Source: Pristionchus mayeri
Taxonomy: Eukaryota; Nematoda; Chromadorea; Rhabditida; Neodiplogasteridae
Direction: 5' to 3'
Assembly (NCBI GenBank): GCA_036245805.1
Contig: BTRK01000004.1
Span: 18,290,001-18,354,000 of the forward strand
DNA: 64,000 nt
Positions 22,864 to 37,300 of the stretch are shown here, piece after piece; the stretch's first letter is position 1; each line of letters opens with the position of its first letter. Below the pieces are notes generated by a model. That model saw nothing but the letters and a program-made list of their open reading frames with translations, made no database searches and was not told the DNA's origin. The position numbers were made by a program, and so were the translations under genes.

Positions 22864-25800
22864 ATGATCGACCCTATTTTCTACGCTGTTGTAGAGGACT
22901 CGCACATGGGTTAGTTCTCTCTCCAAAACAAGCTGTAGCAATACTCCCATTGGTAGTACACAGAAAGGGCTAAGTAAAGTGATCAAATTAGAATAAAAAT
23001 ATAACGTTTAAAAACAGCTACGACATGGGTCTGATATAAGAGTGACTATCTGAGAGAACTGACCATAGGCCGTACAGCGAAAAATAAAGTGATGATTTTA
23101 AGATCCCTCTAGGGGTAACTTTTCACGTAGAGTTCGAAAATCAACCTTAGGAAGCCGTATCTCTGACCCCTCATTTTCTGTGGCTCGCCTCAACGCTGAG
23201 GTCGGTTTTTGTAAATCGTGAACGGCTGGTCCAAACCCCATATATAGATAGCAATTCTGAAAGATCTCGACGAGATAAGCATTTTTACTGTTAGAGGTGA
23301 AACGCTACCTCATCTGGGAAAAAACTTATCGACATTTCAATTATCAAATTGGTCGTCCTAAAAAAGTTACACGCGAGGCGCACTTTTAAGTATGTTCATT
23401 AAATTCCTCGTGTAAAGTTACCCCTAAATGCAAAGTTCGGCGCAAAATAAGGCGCACCCAAGGGGTTTCCCAAATAGCGGAAAAGGGCTCAATTGTTAGG
23501 AATTTCAGCTTTTCGTTTATATCGTCTCCATTTTCACTATGTCAAAGCAGAGTTGACGAAAAAATAAGTTTCAAGATTGGGGAATGTGTATAATCGAAAG
23601 ATCCGTGTCTGAATCGTTCGAAAAATATCGGTTTTCGAATTCTCGATTTTGCTCAAATTTGGGCATCTGAAAGTGTGGATTTTCGAAAATTTGAAGGTGC
23701 TCATTCTGCATGAAGTAAAGAATACTTCCGCGTAAATAAGATTATGTATATATAAGCTTCTGTGCGCACTTCTAAGTTCGTGTTTTTGACATTGAACATT
23801 TCAAAAATAGTACAATCGACCAAAATTTAACGATTGAAATCGACTGAAATCAAGTCAAATTGGTGATTTCACATCACAATGTAATTTATAATGTAAAAAC
23901 AAAGCAGCAAAAAGGACGGATATCTTATTTCGGAAAACAATGACTCAAATTCTCGATTTTCCCAATGTTTACCCACTTAAATTTCAGCGATTTCGCTCTG
24001 AAACCTATGGCAATTTATATTGAGCTATATCAGAGTAGTAGATTAGTAACATTAAATAAAAATAAGTTCGACAGCTGCTCCACTTTCAAAGATACTTTGG
24101 TTCCAATTTGAAAAGCTAGATTTGTCATAATAATTGATTGTGTACTTCCGCACTAATGAGCTGAATTCGCTGCTTTGTTTTTGCATTATAAATTGAAATG
24201 TGGTGTGAATTTACTTGATTTCAGTTGATTTCAATAGTAAAATTTTGGTCGATAGTACCATTTTTCCAATGTTCAATGTCAAAAACCCCAAAATTGAAGT
24301 GCGCACAGAAGCTTATATATACATAATCTTATTTACGCGGTGACCACTCCGGCTTGGATGGGGATTCTCTTTTCTTGATGAGTCGAAGGCGGAAGCGAGG
24401 GGTATTAGGGGAAACCAATCCAAATCAGAGAGAAAAGGGAGAGGGACCACTCGCGACGACTAACAAGGAATGGAATGACTTCATGCAGATTGAGCACCTT
24501 CACATTTTCGAAAATCCACACTTTCAGATGCCCAAATTTGATCAAAATCGAGAATTCGAAAACCGATAATTTTCGAACGATTCAAACACCGATTTTTCGA
24601 ATATATTTCCCCAATCTTCCCCAATCTTGAAACTTATTTTTTTGTCAACTCTGCTTCGAAATAGTGAAAATGGAGACGATAGAAACGAAAAACCTGAAAT
24701 TCCTAACAATTGAGACCTTTTCCGCTATTTGGGAAACCCCTTGGGTGATCCTTATTTTGCGCCAAAATTTGCATCTAGGGGTAACTTTACACGAGGAATT
24801 TAATGAACATACTTAAAAGTGCGCCTCGCATGTAATTTGTTTAGGACGACCAATTTGATAATTGAAATGTCGATAAGTTTTTTCCCAGATGATCTATCAG
24901 AATTACTATCTATATATGGAGTTTGGACCAGCCGTTCACGATTTACAAAAACCGAACTCAGCTTTGAGGCGCGCCACAGAAAATGAGGGGTCAGAGAAAC
25001 GGCTTCCTAAGGTTGATTTTCGAACTCTACGTGAAAAGTTACCCCTAGGGGCATCTTAAAATCATCACATTGTTTTTCGCTGTACGGCCTATAGGTGAAA
25101 TTGCTCGGTTCTCTCAGATAGTCACTTATAAATCCGTATTTCAGTGTACGGGCTCATTTCCAATTGCCTGCTGATGTACGCAATTCTTCGCTTTACGCGA
25201 AAGTCCCTGGGTGTCTACAAGCATCTTCAACTCATCTTTGCCGCCTTCGACTTCTTTCTCGTCACACAGCACATGGTTCTGAAACCGGTGCGAATTCGTT
25301 TCCTTTACCCAACAGACGCGAGCCCAGTCTCGAAGACGGGATTTACCTTTACCCAACATACAATCACTTAGCTATTACGATTTCACACACTGTAGATCGT
25401 TCGAACTGGTAGAGAGAATGGTAAATTATGGAACGAATTCCAGAACTTGAACCTCAATGAAATGTAGATATTTTAAAAATAATAGTAGATATAAATAAAA
25501 ATATTAAAAATATACTATTTTAGAGAGTGATGGTGTTGAATACCACGTTGTTCGGGGTGGCTACAGACTGGAACAACAGGGTAAGTAAGTGCTCAATGAG
25601 CTAAGGTATCCAGTTCTCCCTATGGTACTGATTTGCATATCTTATATCCCTATGGTATGGTATGATCCCGTTGGGTTGACCTATGGTACTGACAAGGGAA
25701 GGCTTAGCGATGTCTTTGGACTTTCGGAACGCGACCTAGTGGGATGGGTAGATACATGAATTCTAAGAGCTTCTGTAAAGTTCAATTTTGCTGAACGCCC

Positions 25801-28800
25801 TCAGGGCACGTAAAAAATCGATATTTGTGCCCGAGTTGTGGGTATGTGAACACTTCCAAGAGGCCTCGCCGACAAGCATCGGTGGTTGAGTGGTAGAGAG
25901 TCAGGGCAGTAATCCTATGGACGTAGGTTCGACGTCTCTCCGGTGAAATTTTTTTGCACTATTTTTGCGTGATAATCGCCATCGTAAAAGTCAATTTACA
26001 ATCAACCTGCTAATTATTTCAGTGGTCGGATCATAAATTTCACTGCATCTGTTGAATTAATTCCAACAAAACATTTATCATATATAGAATAAAAGAAACA
26101 TCGAATGACAATTCACATTTTAACAATGGTGATATCTAACAACGAAATGTTCGAAGCAGAGGAAGTCCAGACAATATGGGCACTTCAAGAGGTGGTCGTT
26201 CTCGCAGCCAGAAATTTCACATTTCATGGTGAGTTGCGCATTGAAACAGAATTGGCTAGGGGTCAGGAAGGTGACGCTGGGTCTGCTATCGACATATCCC
26301 GCTTTGTACCATCCATAAGTCAAGTAGGGTTGGAAGATTGGAGCGCAGAATACATAGTACATCTGTGAGACGAGCTGAAAATATTCATGTTTGATCCTCT
26401 ACTGTATGATAGACTCACCAAGAGAATGTTATCCCTAGTCGACACGATGAATTCGATCTCTTTCACTCGGACATGAGAGGTGATCTTCTTGATAAAAAGC
26501 CTTCATCTGTCGGAACAACGCGACGTCGCAGGGCTGGATACGCGAGGTCGCACCCGGAGGAACGTTGTATATCTCAACATTGATTCCGGCCGGGACAGTG
26601 CCCATCATCGTCGCATGATCCTTGAAGGAACTCCACGAGTTTACCAAAAGGAGAAGATCCTTCGGGCAGTCGTTCGTGAATACACACGTCTTGAGCCAAT
26701 CCACCATCAAGTACTTGCCCATCATATGCGTCTTATTGGCTCTGACCACGAGATTGTCGACTTGAATGTGTCCTTTGGCAGGGAACGACCCCTTCGCCTC
26801 CGGCAATACTACGTAAAGATGAGTGCCCAAATGCCCGTCAGCAAAATAAGTGGGCATCATGGTAATAGTCGAGCATCTCACGAACCTTAAAATTAATTCA
26901 ACCAGAAAAGCGATAATGAACTCACATATTCGATGGTACATCCCTTGTCTCCAAAATAAATGAGTCCATCGTCAGCTATGGAGAGATCAAATGTAGATCT
27001 GACAGGTGGAGTGGGGTCATCCTCCTCGGCTCCACTCCAATCCTAATCTTCATCACCTTTCACGTCGACATACAACTGATCAGTTTGGTGGAACTAAAGA
27101 ACGCAATCGCTTGATGGAACATACCAAAAAACAAACCTTCAGTTCACCATCGCGTCCACTCAAAAGCATAGATGATATCGCAGCTTTCACCCTCTGTTCC
27201 TCTCGTGAGAGGGCATCCGATAGTGTTCCAAACTGTGCGACAGGAGAGCCCAGGATTGCTTGAGGACGAAACATCCTAAAGAGATTTCACAGTACATAAC
27301 AAGAAATCACCAAAATACAAAAAAAAATGAAAGAAATGCAGCCCAGGTCGCCGCAGTCAGACAGTGGACGTATGCAAATTGGTGTTAAGCGGAGCTCGAT
27401 TGCATCAGATTATGCAATATGCTCCCTCCGATCCGGAAGAAGCTGTGAGTGATTTAATTAAGTATAGCTTTTCAAACGAAACTGCTTACAAGTATCAAAT
27501 AAATGGAAATTTTGCAAGTACATCAACTTTTTACGATGTCGATTATCACGCAAAAATAGTGCAAAAAAATTTTCACTGGAGAGACGTCGAACCTACGTCC
27601 ATAGGATTACTGCCCTGACTATCTACCACTCAACCACCGATGCTTGTCGGTGAGGCCTCTTAGAAGGGTTCACATACCCACAACTCGGGCACAAATATCG
27701 ATTTTTTACGTGCCCTGAGGGCGTTCAGCAAAATTGAACTTTACAGAAGCTCTTAGAATTCATGTATCTACCCATCCCACTAGGTCGCGTTCCGAAAGTC
27801 CAAAGACATCGCTAAGCCTTCCCTTGTGAGAGCTGATCAATAATTGCAGTACATCACATCCTTCTACTGCTCCTGCAACACGGTTCCCTTCGTTCTGATG
27901 TGCATCGACTTCGTCTATCGCTACTGGAGTATCGCCCGACCTCATCTCATCAGCCTATTCCGCACTCCGTGGTTCATCGCTCTCATGATCGTCATTCCTA
28001 CAGCCGAGTTCTGCGTCTGGTGAGAGTTGTTCTACCGAGAACAAGACGTATGCAAATTGAGGAGTAATTAGTTATGGGGAAAGAGGAACACAAACTAACA
28101 GAGTTTCGGAATGTTGATATGGAACGTACTGCGACTGCTCGAATGCAGCATTGGAAGATCAAAGACAATCGCGTGCAGCCATGATCTGATGTAAATATTT
28201 AGAGAAACGGAAATAATATATTCTCGGGTTTGTCATTTAAATCAGTAGATTGCGGTGATTCTTCAGGTACTTGTTATGCACGGAGGTCCTGCGAGGTCCA
28301 GATTCTGCTGTGGCCATGTTGCGAGAAGAGTCTATCAGAAGACTGGGAAAGGAAATGACAGACGGATGGTTAATTATGAACCACTGGGTTAGAAATTCGA
28401 ACTCGTTATACTGTAGACTACCACATTTACATGGATCATTCAATACTAATATACAATACCTCTCCTAACAGAAATTAAACAATTTGAGGAGAACGGCGAA
28501 CTGAACGTGCGCGCCTTGTTCGCATTGACGATCTTCGATGCAATCATCATCACTTGCTTCACCATTGCCCTTACCCTGGGCATTCTCACCTACTACCACA
28601 TCTACCATCTCAGCTCTAATACGATGTCCGCCCATGCGCTCCATATGCAGCGGAAGCTGTTCATTTCGGTCTGTGTCCAGGTATGCGATAATGTGTTCTT
28701 TTCATACGTGAAACATCCCCATTCAGACGCTCATCCCACTCGTGTTCGTGTACATTCCCTACGCGTGTGTAATCAATCTTCCCTTCGCCAAATTGAACTC

Positions 28801-29026
28801 GTACTTCTGGGATGATGGTTGCATGCTTCTCGCCTCTTGTTTCCCTGCCTGGGATGCGATGATTGTCATTGTGCTCATGCCTGATTATTGGTAAATTCCT
28901 CTCTATTAAATATGGATGCAAGATGCTCATTTCAGGAAGGGTGTTGTCGGAACGTTCACAGGAAAACATAAGAAAACTTCTGTGGAAGCGATTTCGGCGC
29001 CATCTGGGACGACACGATCGCGCTAA
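22864..29026 (+). CDS. Gene A, copy 2: Str-like seven-transmembrane chemoreceptor
   Basis: Same eight-exon model as copy 1: 22864-22909, 25145-25287, 25524-25580, 27850-28019, 28267-28387, 28489-28680, 28727-28890, 28936-29026. It is open throughout and also encodes 327 residues. Differences from copy 1 are few substitutions, for example D to N at the start of exon 6 (GAACTGAAC against GAACTGGAC). All splice sites are kept. Both copies could therefore be expressed. Any promoter lies just upstream of 22864, where the duplicated 5' flank is also identical. Confidence 0.8.
23034..25128. mobile_element. Large nested foldback, copy 2 (intron 1 of gene A)
   Basis: Duplicate of 2635-4732. It differs by a 3-base indel near 23587 and a few substitutions. 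Confidence 0.75.
25693..27826 (-). mobile_element. DDE transposon with ~290-base inverted repeats, copy 2
   Basis: Duplicate of 5297-7430 with the same TGA flanks, inverted arms and internal decayed transposase (26120-27274, minus strand). The tRNA-like A/B box block is again present in both arms. Confidence 0.8.
26120..27274 (-). pseudogene. Decayed DDE_1-like transposase, copy 2
   Basis: Same exon pieces and stops as in copy 1. The core exon keeps the IQPCDVALFRQMK motif (copy 1 reads L instead of F) and the last exon keeps the Cys/His module. Not functional as read. Confidence 0.6.
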
Positions 29027-29095
29027 CTTTATTAGAATTCCCTTCACACGCATCTAGAGTTCGAGTAACGATAGCACGGTATCTTCATTCCATAC

Positions 29096-29346
29096 ACTCC
29101 CTCGCCATTCGACCGATCGAGAGAGTGCATAAAATGAAGAGAGCGTGGCATCGTGTCTCGAACTCTACTGGCATCCCGTTAGTTATGTTTACACGGCCAT
29201 TCATTGATATGTCGTATTTGTCGCCTACTGGCATCACCCATACTATTTGTCAGCCCAATAGAGTAGCATAGAATAGAACAGAGCCCAATATATTTGGCAG
29301 CACAAAATATTTTTCAAATGCATGATAAAGTTTACTTATGTATCTT
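29096..29346 (+). repeat. Dispersed 250-base repeat, first member in copy 2
   Basis: Duplicate of 8700-8950; its relative in this copy is at 33530-33790. Confidence 0.5.
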
Positions 29347-29382
29347 TTTTTAATTATTAAATTTATCTCACAGTGCGTATGA

Positions 29383-30244
29383 TAGGTTCCCTGCACAGCT
29401 AAACCACTGAAGCGTCTCGAATTCTTCGGGAGTTGTGAGCAGAAGAATGGGACCGAAGACTAGACCAATATTCAGAATGAGGCCAACGGTGTGGAGGTAC
29501 ATGCCGAACTCGACCTTCTAAATACTAATTGTGAACTCAACATTACCCTTCTTCAATGCGCGTGTTTATTTGATTTGTTTTGTATTTCAGCATGTGATAC
29601 TTCGCGTCAATCATACGTAAGCAACTCCCTCGGGGATATAAATGGAACCTTCATGCTCCAGATGTTCTCCTTCAATTGCAGTCGCAGACTCAGCGAGTAT
29701 TCATCGGAATGCCTTCTCAAATGATCAGTCAAACGAGCCAAACGCCTTTCATTGTAGCGAATGAGCCAGCGAAACCACTAAAATCGTTTGACCTTGTCAT
29801 TTATTGAAGAATGGGGAACCTACAAAGGCGCAACAGACCTCTAACGCCCTCTAACGAACAGACCTCTAACGCAAAACGCCGAAAGTTCGAAACAGACGGA
29901 ACACTCAGAGTCTGTAAAAGCCTGACAGTCTTCTCTCTCTCAGCCTCCAAAATCGAAAAGCCCGCGAATGTGCAATACAGAGCCAGAAAATAGCGCTATT
30001 ACCTTGTCGAGAAGTAAGTTATTTACTTTTGAAGAATGCCTACCTCGATGAATACAGCTAGGTAGTATACGACTTTGAATTGGCTGATCGCTTCCGATCG
30101 GACCAGTAGCATCAGCCAATAAGTCGCATTCTCCTGGCCATAAACAGTGAGCAGATCTGGATCAGGGTAGATAAAACGCAGCTTCATAACACACTCCACA
30201 CGTGGGAATGATAGTGAATAATACGATTGCGGCATCTTCATCAT
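29383..30244 (-). CDS. Gene F, copy 2: Sra-superfamily-like chemoreceptor, frame open
   Basis: The exon at about 29777-29649 reads without interruption from FRWLIRYNERRLARL through SDEYSLSLRLQLKENIW, because this copy lacks the extra A seen in copy 1. The KEN motif after a basic, helical loop is typical of Sra/Sre/Srab receptors. A following exon (29517 to about 29383) has a GLILNIGLVFGPILLL membrane helix. The first exon starts at an ATG at 30244. The segment between (about 29805-30000) has no confident exon, so the model is incomplete and the gene could still be damaged there. Expected role: nematode chemosensation. Confidence 0.5.
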
Positions 30245-30735
30245 TTGAGGCACAGACGAATAACAAATTTATTTCCTACTTACTAGTGATCACTTATTCC
30301 TAGCTGAACACTTCCATTTTTATGAGAATTCATGAATGTTATTGTACTAATTTCTGTCATTCCACACGCGTATCGTCCACTAGCGAGTGCTCGTTATACG
30401 CAATTAAATAGTCAAAATGTTGCCTTTACATCATTCGCATATTGATTGTTGGCTGATTCAAGGTAACGCTTTGTTTCAAAATTGTCACTTTTTTTTTCGA
30501 TACTCCACTCTTTAGTAACACTAGAGTAACATTAGAGTCTAAATTCAATTACACATTTGTTTTAATCGATTCTTTATTATTATCCATCTTCACTCTCTTC
30601 CTATTTGTCCGTTCGAAGAGGTCTACCGTTCCCTTCTTCCGTTCCTCCAATATTTGCCCGCCGACCTCAATGACTCGCAACACTTTTCACTGTCTTTCAT
30701 CAATCGCAGACAAGCCAGTGACCTAAAATGCAGCA

Positions 30736-31055
30736 AACAGATGCAAATTACAACGGAGAGATTTGCACTGCGAATTCTACGAGGGCATGAGAGATTTGAT
30801 CTTTGATCTTTCGATGGTGATAGTCTTGCAAGGATGGTACAAGAAGTTGGGCTTCACCCACGATGTTACGCCACATGATCTAAATCAAGGGAGCGAAGGC
30901 GAGTGATCCTTGGACTTTGATCTTTGATCTCTCGTTTCTTCAGGTGAATTTGCCGCATGGCAACATTCAAGTCTTCACGGGTGATCTTCGCAAGGTCGTT
31001 GGCATCGAGGTCAAACGCATCTGGGATGAGATGAAGAAGGAAGGAATATTTTGAA
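30736..31055 (+). other. Unrecognised coding-like fragment, copy 2
   Basis: Duplicate of 10341-10660 with the same short terminal exon ending KRIWDEMKKEG. Family unknown. Confidence 0.35.
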
Positions 31056-31440
31056 GAAGGTAGAGATGAGGGGACAGGGCTTCATAAATAAACGTGTTCA
31101 TTCGAATCTGATGAAACGAAATATTTACACTTGTTATTGCACTTCATTCACGAAAAATAAAGAAAAAAATGTGGAAACAATTTGAAAAATTGTTTCCGTT
31201 TTGTACCCGTTCTCGCTGAGATCCCATTATCATATGGGCGCTATCCAAATGTTTTCCAAAGGCATTGCTGATCGCTTGTACATGTCATCAAACCTCAACG
31301 ATCTTAAAGTATTTGACCGTGCAAAATAATAACTCATATCACCTAATTGACGCGAACCAAACACCACATTCCCGTATATATATATCATATTAACGATACA
31401 GTATCTGCATATTATCAGACGTCCTCATTCACTCCACAGG

Positions 31441-33211
31441 ATGCAGCTGACAGCCATTGGTGAAGCGATTGTCGACGCACATTCCGGTAAATTCAAGATT
31501 AAATTTCCTTGAGGTACCACATATTCAGTGGGCGGAATCCTGACGAACTTCCTGCTTCTCTACGCCATTCAACGTTTCTCCCGACAGTCGGTCGGCACCT
31601 ACAAGTATCTGCAGTATTCGACATCTTCCTCACAATACTTCATCGCCTTACGAATCCAGTATGCGACATGAAAGACAATGCAATATGGTAAAGTGCACTC
31701 TTGCAGACTGTCGTGATAGTTGATGATCTTTTCGGTGTGGTCACCGACAATGGGCTCGAGAACAGAGTAAGTGCTACTAGGATTTAAACATACAAATGGT
31801 CTGCATCAACTTTTCAGCAGATAACGGGAGCGTACTGCTCTTTCTTCACTGTGCCATTCGGTCTGATGAATATCCATTTCCTTTATCGGTTGGGGACGCA
31901 GAAAATCGATCTTAAAAACAAAAAAACATATACTAAAAAAATATACTAATTCTTAGGTTCTGGGCAATTCGACATCCGGAAAAAATCATCTTGTTCTCAA
32001 ATAAGAAGTTTATCGCTCTCCTCACCATGGCGCCTGTCGTCATTTTCGTCGCATGGTATTACAAATAATTTCCCATGAATCGCGATTTTTGCAAAGGTAC
32101 ATCGTGTGCACTCGCATTACGTCGGGAGATCATGATGAGATCGGGAAAATTCTTCTCTGTGAGGAATACTTCAGACGGTACGGGAAGAAGATCAGAGATG
32201 GCTGGATGCTCTCTAACTTCTCGGTGAGAATCGACCACCTCGTTATCCTACTTACCCTTGTTACGCAGCTGCGAATTACCGATGTTCCTTGGAGCTTTCG
32301 TTTAGTTAGTCGCGATGACATGATATTGCTCATGCGCATAATTGGTGGTTAGCCTATCTGCTTACGTACAGCAAATTGTGATGATATCTCTGCAATTTCT
32401 CGTTTGCAAGCCCACGCAATACAGAACACCGGAATGACGTCCAATTTTAAACTATGAGTATATTGCATATGATATTCAATAATAAAAATACGTTCAACAA
32501 CTGCAGGAGAAGGACGGAATGCGTATACGGGCGTTCATTTCGATGATCACGCTGGACGTGGTTATGATCATCTCTTTCTCCATTGCCATCACTCTGGCCG
32601 GACTGACCTACCACTACATTTCCCTCGCCGACACCAAGTTCATCGGCCACGATCAATCTCCAGTTCAAGCTGCTCATTGCTGTCTGCGCACAGGTAAAAT
32701 CTTGGTGAATTCAGACGCCAAAAATGGTGCACTCAGACATTCGTTCCGCTCGTGTTCGTGTACCTCCCGTACACGGGGGTCAACAACCTCACCGTGATGC
32801 GTGTACCTGCTTATCCCGTAGATCGGTATGCATTTGCACATTTCCATGCTGCAAAATCAGAACTAGAAAAGTAATACCACGGATTCTTCATTATCATCAC
32901 TCTCTCGAAATTGGGCCCGTCTAGAGAGTTCGCAATGAAGAAATTAAGAGACGGTCGCCCGAATATCGAACTCTAATAAGCCTGATTTGCATATTTGGAG
33001 GGTTTGCATGCATCTGACACCTTGTTTCCCCCTCTGGGACGTTCTCGTCATCATCGTCCTCATCCGAGACTACCGAGAGGGAGTCATCTCACTCGTCAGG
33101 AAGAAGAAGGTCATCGACACCAAGACGACCGTATGGAAAACCGTGTCCACTGCGGCCCCTGTGACAATTGTAACCCCTTCTGCTCATGAAGCTGCCAGCA
33201 GATTGGATTAG
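31441..33211 (+). pseudogene. Gene C, copy 2: Str-like chemoreceptor pseudogene
   Basis: Same nine-exon layout and same two deletions (13 nt in exon 2, 2 nt in exon 7) as copy 1. One substitution in exon 7 (GCTGCTC against GCTGCTT) distinguishes them. Shared lesions show the gene was dead before duplication. Confidence 0.8.
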
Positions 33212-33529
33212 ATAGATCAACAACTTTTATTAAATTATTGTGCATTCCCTGTATGCCATGTGAGTCTATATGATTTCCTCCTTGAAATATTAGTTGCTCC
33301 AAATGAGGATGTTTGCGTAGAATCGGGCGGAACCTAGCAGAGATTAAAAACCACAATGCTCTGTGTTTCGGAGCTATCGAAGGTGCTAGATACGATTGGC
33401 ACATCCACTTCGCTTACAACACATACGTTAGCTCGATTCTGCTCGATTCTTAAGCAAACGATCTCACACACGTGCTTCGCCAGTTCTGTTAGTGTGCATA
33501 TTCCTTACATCTCGCATAGATCGTATGTG

Positions 33530-33790
33530 TCACCTTCCCTCGCCATTCGACCGGTCGAGAGAGTGCATAAAATGAAGAGAGCGTGGCATCGTGTCTCGAG
33601 CTTTACTGGCATCCCGTTAGTTATGTTTACAAGGCCAATCATCGTATTTAATATTGTATTTGTCGCCTACTGGCATCACCCATACTATTTGTCAGCCCAA
33701 TAGAATAGAATAAAATAGAATAGAGCCCAATATATTTGTCAGCACAATATATTTTTCAAATGCATGATAAAGTTTGCTAGTGTATCATGA
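33530..33790 (+). repeat. Dispersed 250-base repeat, second member in copy 2
   Basis: Duplicate of 13135-13395. Confidence 0.5.
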
Positions 33791-34317
33791 TATTTATGTT
33801 TATAAGGTAGGAAGACGAAAACATCGCGAAGCGAAAGATATAGACTCTTACTCCTTTCTACAATTACACAGAAACAAGAGACCGACTAGGAAATCAAGCT
33901 GAATAAGGGAAGGATATAGTTGGTTGTAAAATAATGCAGCACGGTAGAGAATGGGTACTCCCTAAGGTGAAATGTGTCGATCCCTGGGAGGATCTCGCCA
34001 GTATGTACATCGTTATTTAGGAAAAGGAGGTGATTTGAAGATTTGGATCACAACAAAACAACTTTAAATGGAGGGACGGAAGGCAAATGATTGCTCGAAG
34101 GTCTCGAAAGAATACCAGAGTGACAGAGTCGAAGGAGTCTTTTGATTTCCCGGAGTCTTCCGAAGTCAAAAGACATTTGGGGCACACAGAAAAGCTACGC
34201 GAGATAAATATCGAACGACTAATATTTCAATGAGGGAATCATATGGATGCACACTCGAATAATACAGGGGAATTTGGAAGAATTGATGTGGAGATTGTAG
34301 AAAGGTGGATACTCTAT

Positions 34318-37300
34318 CTATTCCACTCTGCTGGCTGCTTCATGCGAAGAAGGAATTACGGTCGTCAGAGGGAGCACAGTCGACACGGTTTTCCATACGG
34401 TCGTCTTGGTGTCGATGACCTTCTTCTTCCTGACGAGTGATATGACTCCCTCTCGGTAGTCTCGGATGAGGACGATGATGATGAGGGCGTCCCAGAGGGG
34501 GAAACAAGCTGTCAGCTGCATGCACACACTACAAATATGGTGATGAGGCTTATTAGAGCTCGAAATTATTGCTATTGTCTCGTCATTTTGAACACTCTCT
34601 AGACCGGCGATTGAGTAATGATAATGAAAAATCCGTAGTACCATTTCTCTAATGCTTATGATTTTATAGCCTCGATGGTCGAAATAGTCTAATGCATACC
34701 GATCTACAGGATAAGCAGGCACACGCAGCACTGCGAGGTTGTTGACCCCCATGTATGGAAGGTACACGAAGACGAGCGGAACGAATGTCTGAGTTCACCA
34801 TTTGTTTGCCCAGCGAACATGGAGTAGTAGTTGAAGTGACGTTTTTACCTGTGCGCAGACAGCAATGAGCAGCTTGAACTGGAGATTTATCGTGGCCGAG
34901 GAAATCTTCGTGTCGGCGAGGGTAATGTAGTGGTAGGTCAGTATAGCCAGAGTGATCGCAATGGAGAACGAGCCGATCATGATGACGTCCAACGTGAGCA
35001 TCGAAATAAACCCTAATGTTCGCATTCCGTCCTCCTCCTGCGGTGGTTGCCCGTTGTTTCAGAATTAAATAGCATATGCAGAATAATAATGATATTCAAT
35101 TGCACGGAATTCCGACATGCGTGGTCTTGCAATCGAAAAATCTACATGCGTGGGCTTGCTAACGACTAATTTACTTGTGTGGGCTTAACAAGTAATTTCA
35201 GATGAATCTTTACAATTCGTTCTACGTACGTTGGCATGCTAGCCACAAATTATGCGCTTGAGCAATATCATCCCGGTACAGACGCTACAAACTCTACGTA
35301 GGCATACCGTAACTCGCAACTGTAAATATCATCACGACGAGCTCGTTGCTCACCGAGAAGTTGACGAGAATCCAACCATCTCTGATCTTCTTCCCGTACC
35401 GTCGGAAGTATTCCTCATACAGACGAATGGTGCCAATCTCGTCGTGTGCTCCCGACATGATACGAGTGCAGATGAGATGCCTAGGAGAAAGAATGAATAA
35501 TGGACGGAAGGTAGACAGTGCGTATTGAATTGTGGCACCGGATCGTATTGGGGTGTCCGGAAAGTTCGTATAATGCTTCGGAAAAAAGTCAGTTCGCGAT
35601 CAAATGCAGTGATTGCGCAATCTGATTGTCAACAATGTATTGCATCATTCTGACGTTGAGTAGTGAGAGGATTTAATCAGTCTCCTAGTTGCTACATTGA
35701 TTCTTGTGATGGACTCCCATCTCTACCTCCGAGCAGTTTCATTTCATTACTACCGTCTTGGCCGATCCGTGAAGGAGGCCCACTGTGCCCTGGCCCAGTC
35801 GGAAGGAGCTGACGCCCCCTCCATACCCTTCTGCAATAAGTGGTTCTCCCGCTTCAAGAAAGGGGAGTTTGGTCTCGATGATCAACCCCGCTCTGGATGC
35901 CCTCCCTCCCTCGATCAGCCTCTCGTTCTCCGCACACTGAAGCGCAAGCCCATGGCCAGTGTGCGTGAGTTGAAGAATGATACTGGTACTCCCAGATCAA
36001 CGGTGTCCGATATCCTCCATCGATCTGGGAAGAAGCCGAAACTCCCACAAGTGATTCACCATGACCTCTCCCCCGAACAGCTGAAAAATCGTGTTCAAGT
36101 CTGTCGGTAATTACTCCATCGTAGATCCAATCTTCGACGGGTCAATTCCATCATCGCTACAGATGAGAAGTGGATCACGTACGATAACCCTGTGAGGAGA
36201 CTGCAATGGGTGGATGCAGATGAGAAGCCCACGCCCGTCCCGAAGAAGGAAGAGCACGGAAAGAAGGAAATCCTCTGCTTCTTCTTCTCAGTGCTCGGTC
36301 CCATCTACTGGGAGATCCTCGCCCCTGGCACCAGCATCAATGCCGACCTCTTCTCTGAACAACTGGAAGATGTCGCGATCAGAGTCCCTCCCAGACTCCT
36401 GAACCAGGGCAAAATTCTTCTTATGATGGACAATGCTCGCCCACATCGAGCGAAGATGACCCAGAAGAAAATGGACGAGCTGAAGATCGAGAGGATTCCC
36501 CATCCACCGTATTCCCCGGATATCTCCCCATGCGACTACCACTGCTTCCGCTCTCTCTCTGACTTCTGCAAAGGAAAGAAGTTCAAGAATCGAGATGAAG
36601 TTGTGAGGGCTTTCGTGAACTGGGCGGTCTCGAAGAAACCCGCATTCTGGAAGAGAGGAATCGAGACCCTGCCCAATCGCTGGAGGGAGGTAGTGAGAAA
36701 GAAGGGGGCATACATTGGTCACTGAGAATTGTAAAGCATTGAATAAAAAATAAAAACAAAAAATTATACGAACTTTCCGGACACCCCAATATATTCAAAT
36801 TAAATTATACGAGACTATAAAATTGGATGTAATACCATGAGACGAAAACGGAGATGGGCGCCATGGAGATGAGTGCGATAAACTTCTTATTTGAGAACAA
36901 GATGATTTTCTCCGGGTGTCGAATTGCCCAGAACCTAGGAATTCATATTTTTGCAAATCGATTTTCTGAGTTCCAAACCGATAGAGGAAGTGGATGTTCA
37001 TCAAAGCGAATGGCACGGTGAAGAAAGCGCAGTACGCTCCGGTTATCTCCTTGATGCGGATCGTTTGCATGTTCAAATCCCCGTAGCACTTACTCTATTC
37101 TCAAGCCCAGTATCGGTGACCACCCCGAATATAGCATCAATTATTACAACAGTCTGCAATTTTAGAGATACAATTGCGTTTTTAATGACTTTTACCGGAT
37201 TAGTTAGGCGATGGATTATGGTGAGGAAAATGTCGAAAGAAGCGAATATGGCCAACAGATACTTGTAGGTTCCGACCGACTGTCGGGAGAAACGTCGAAT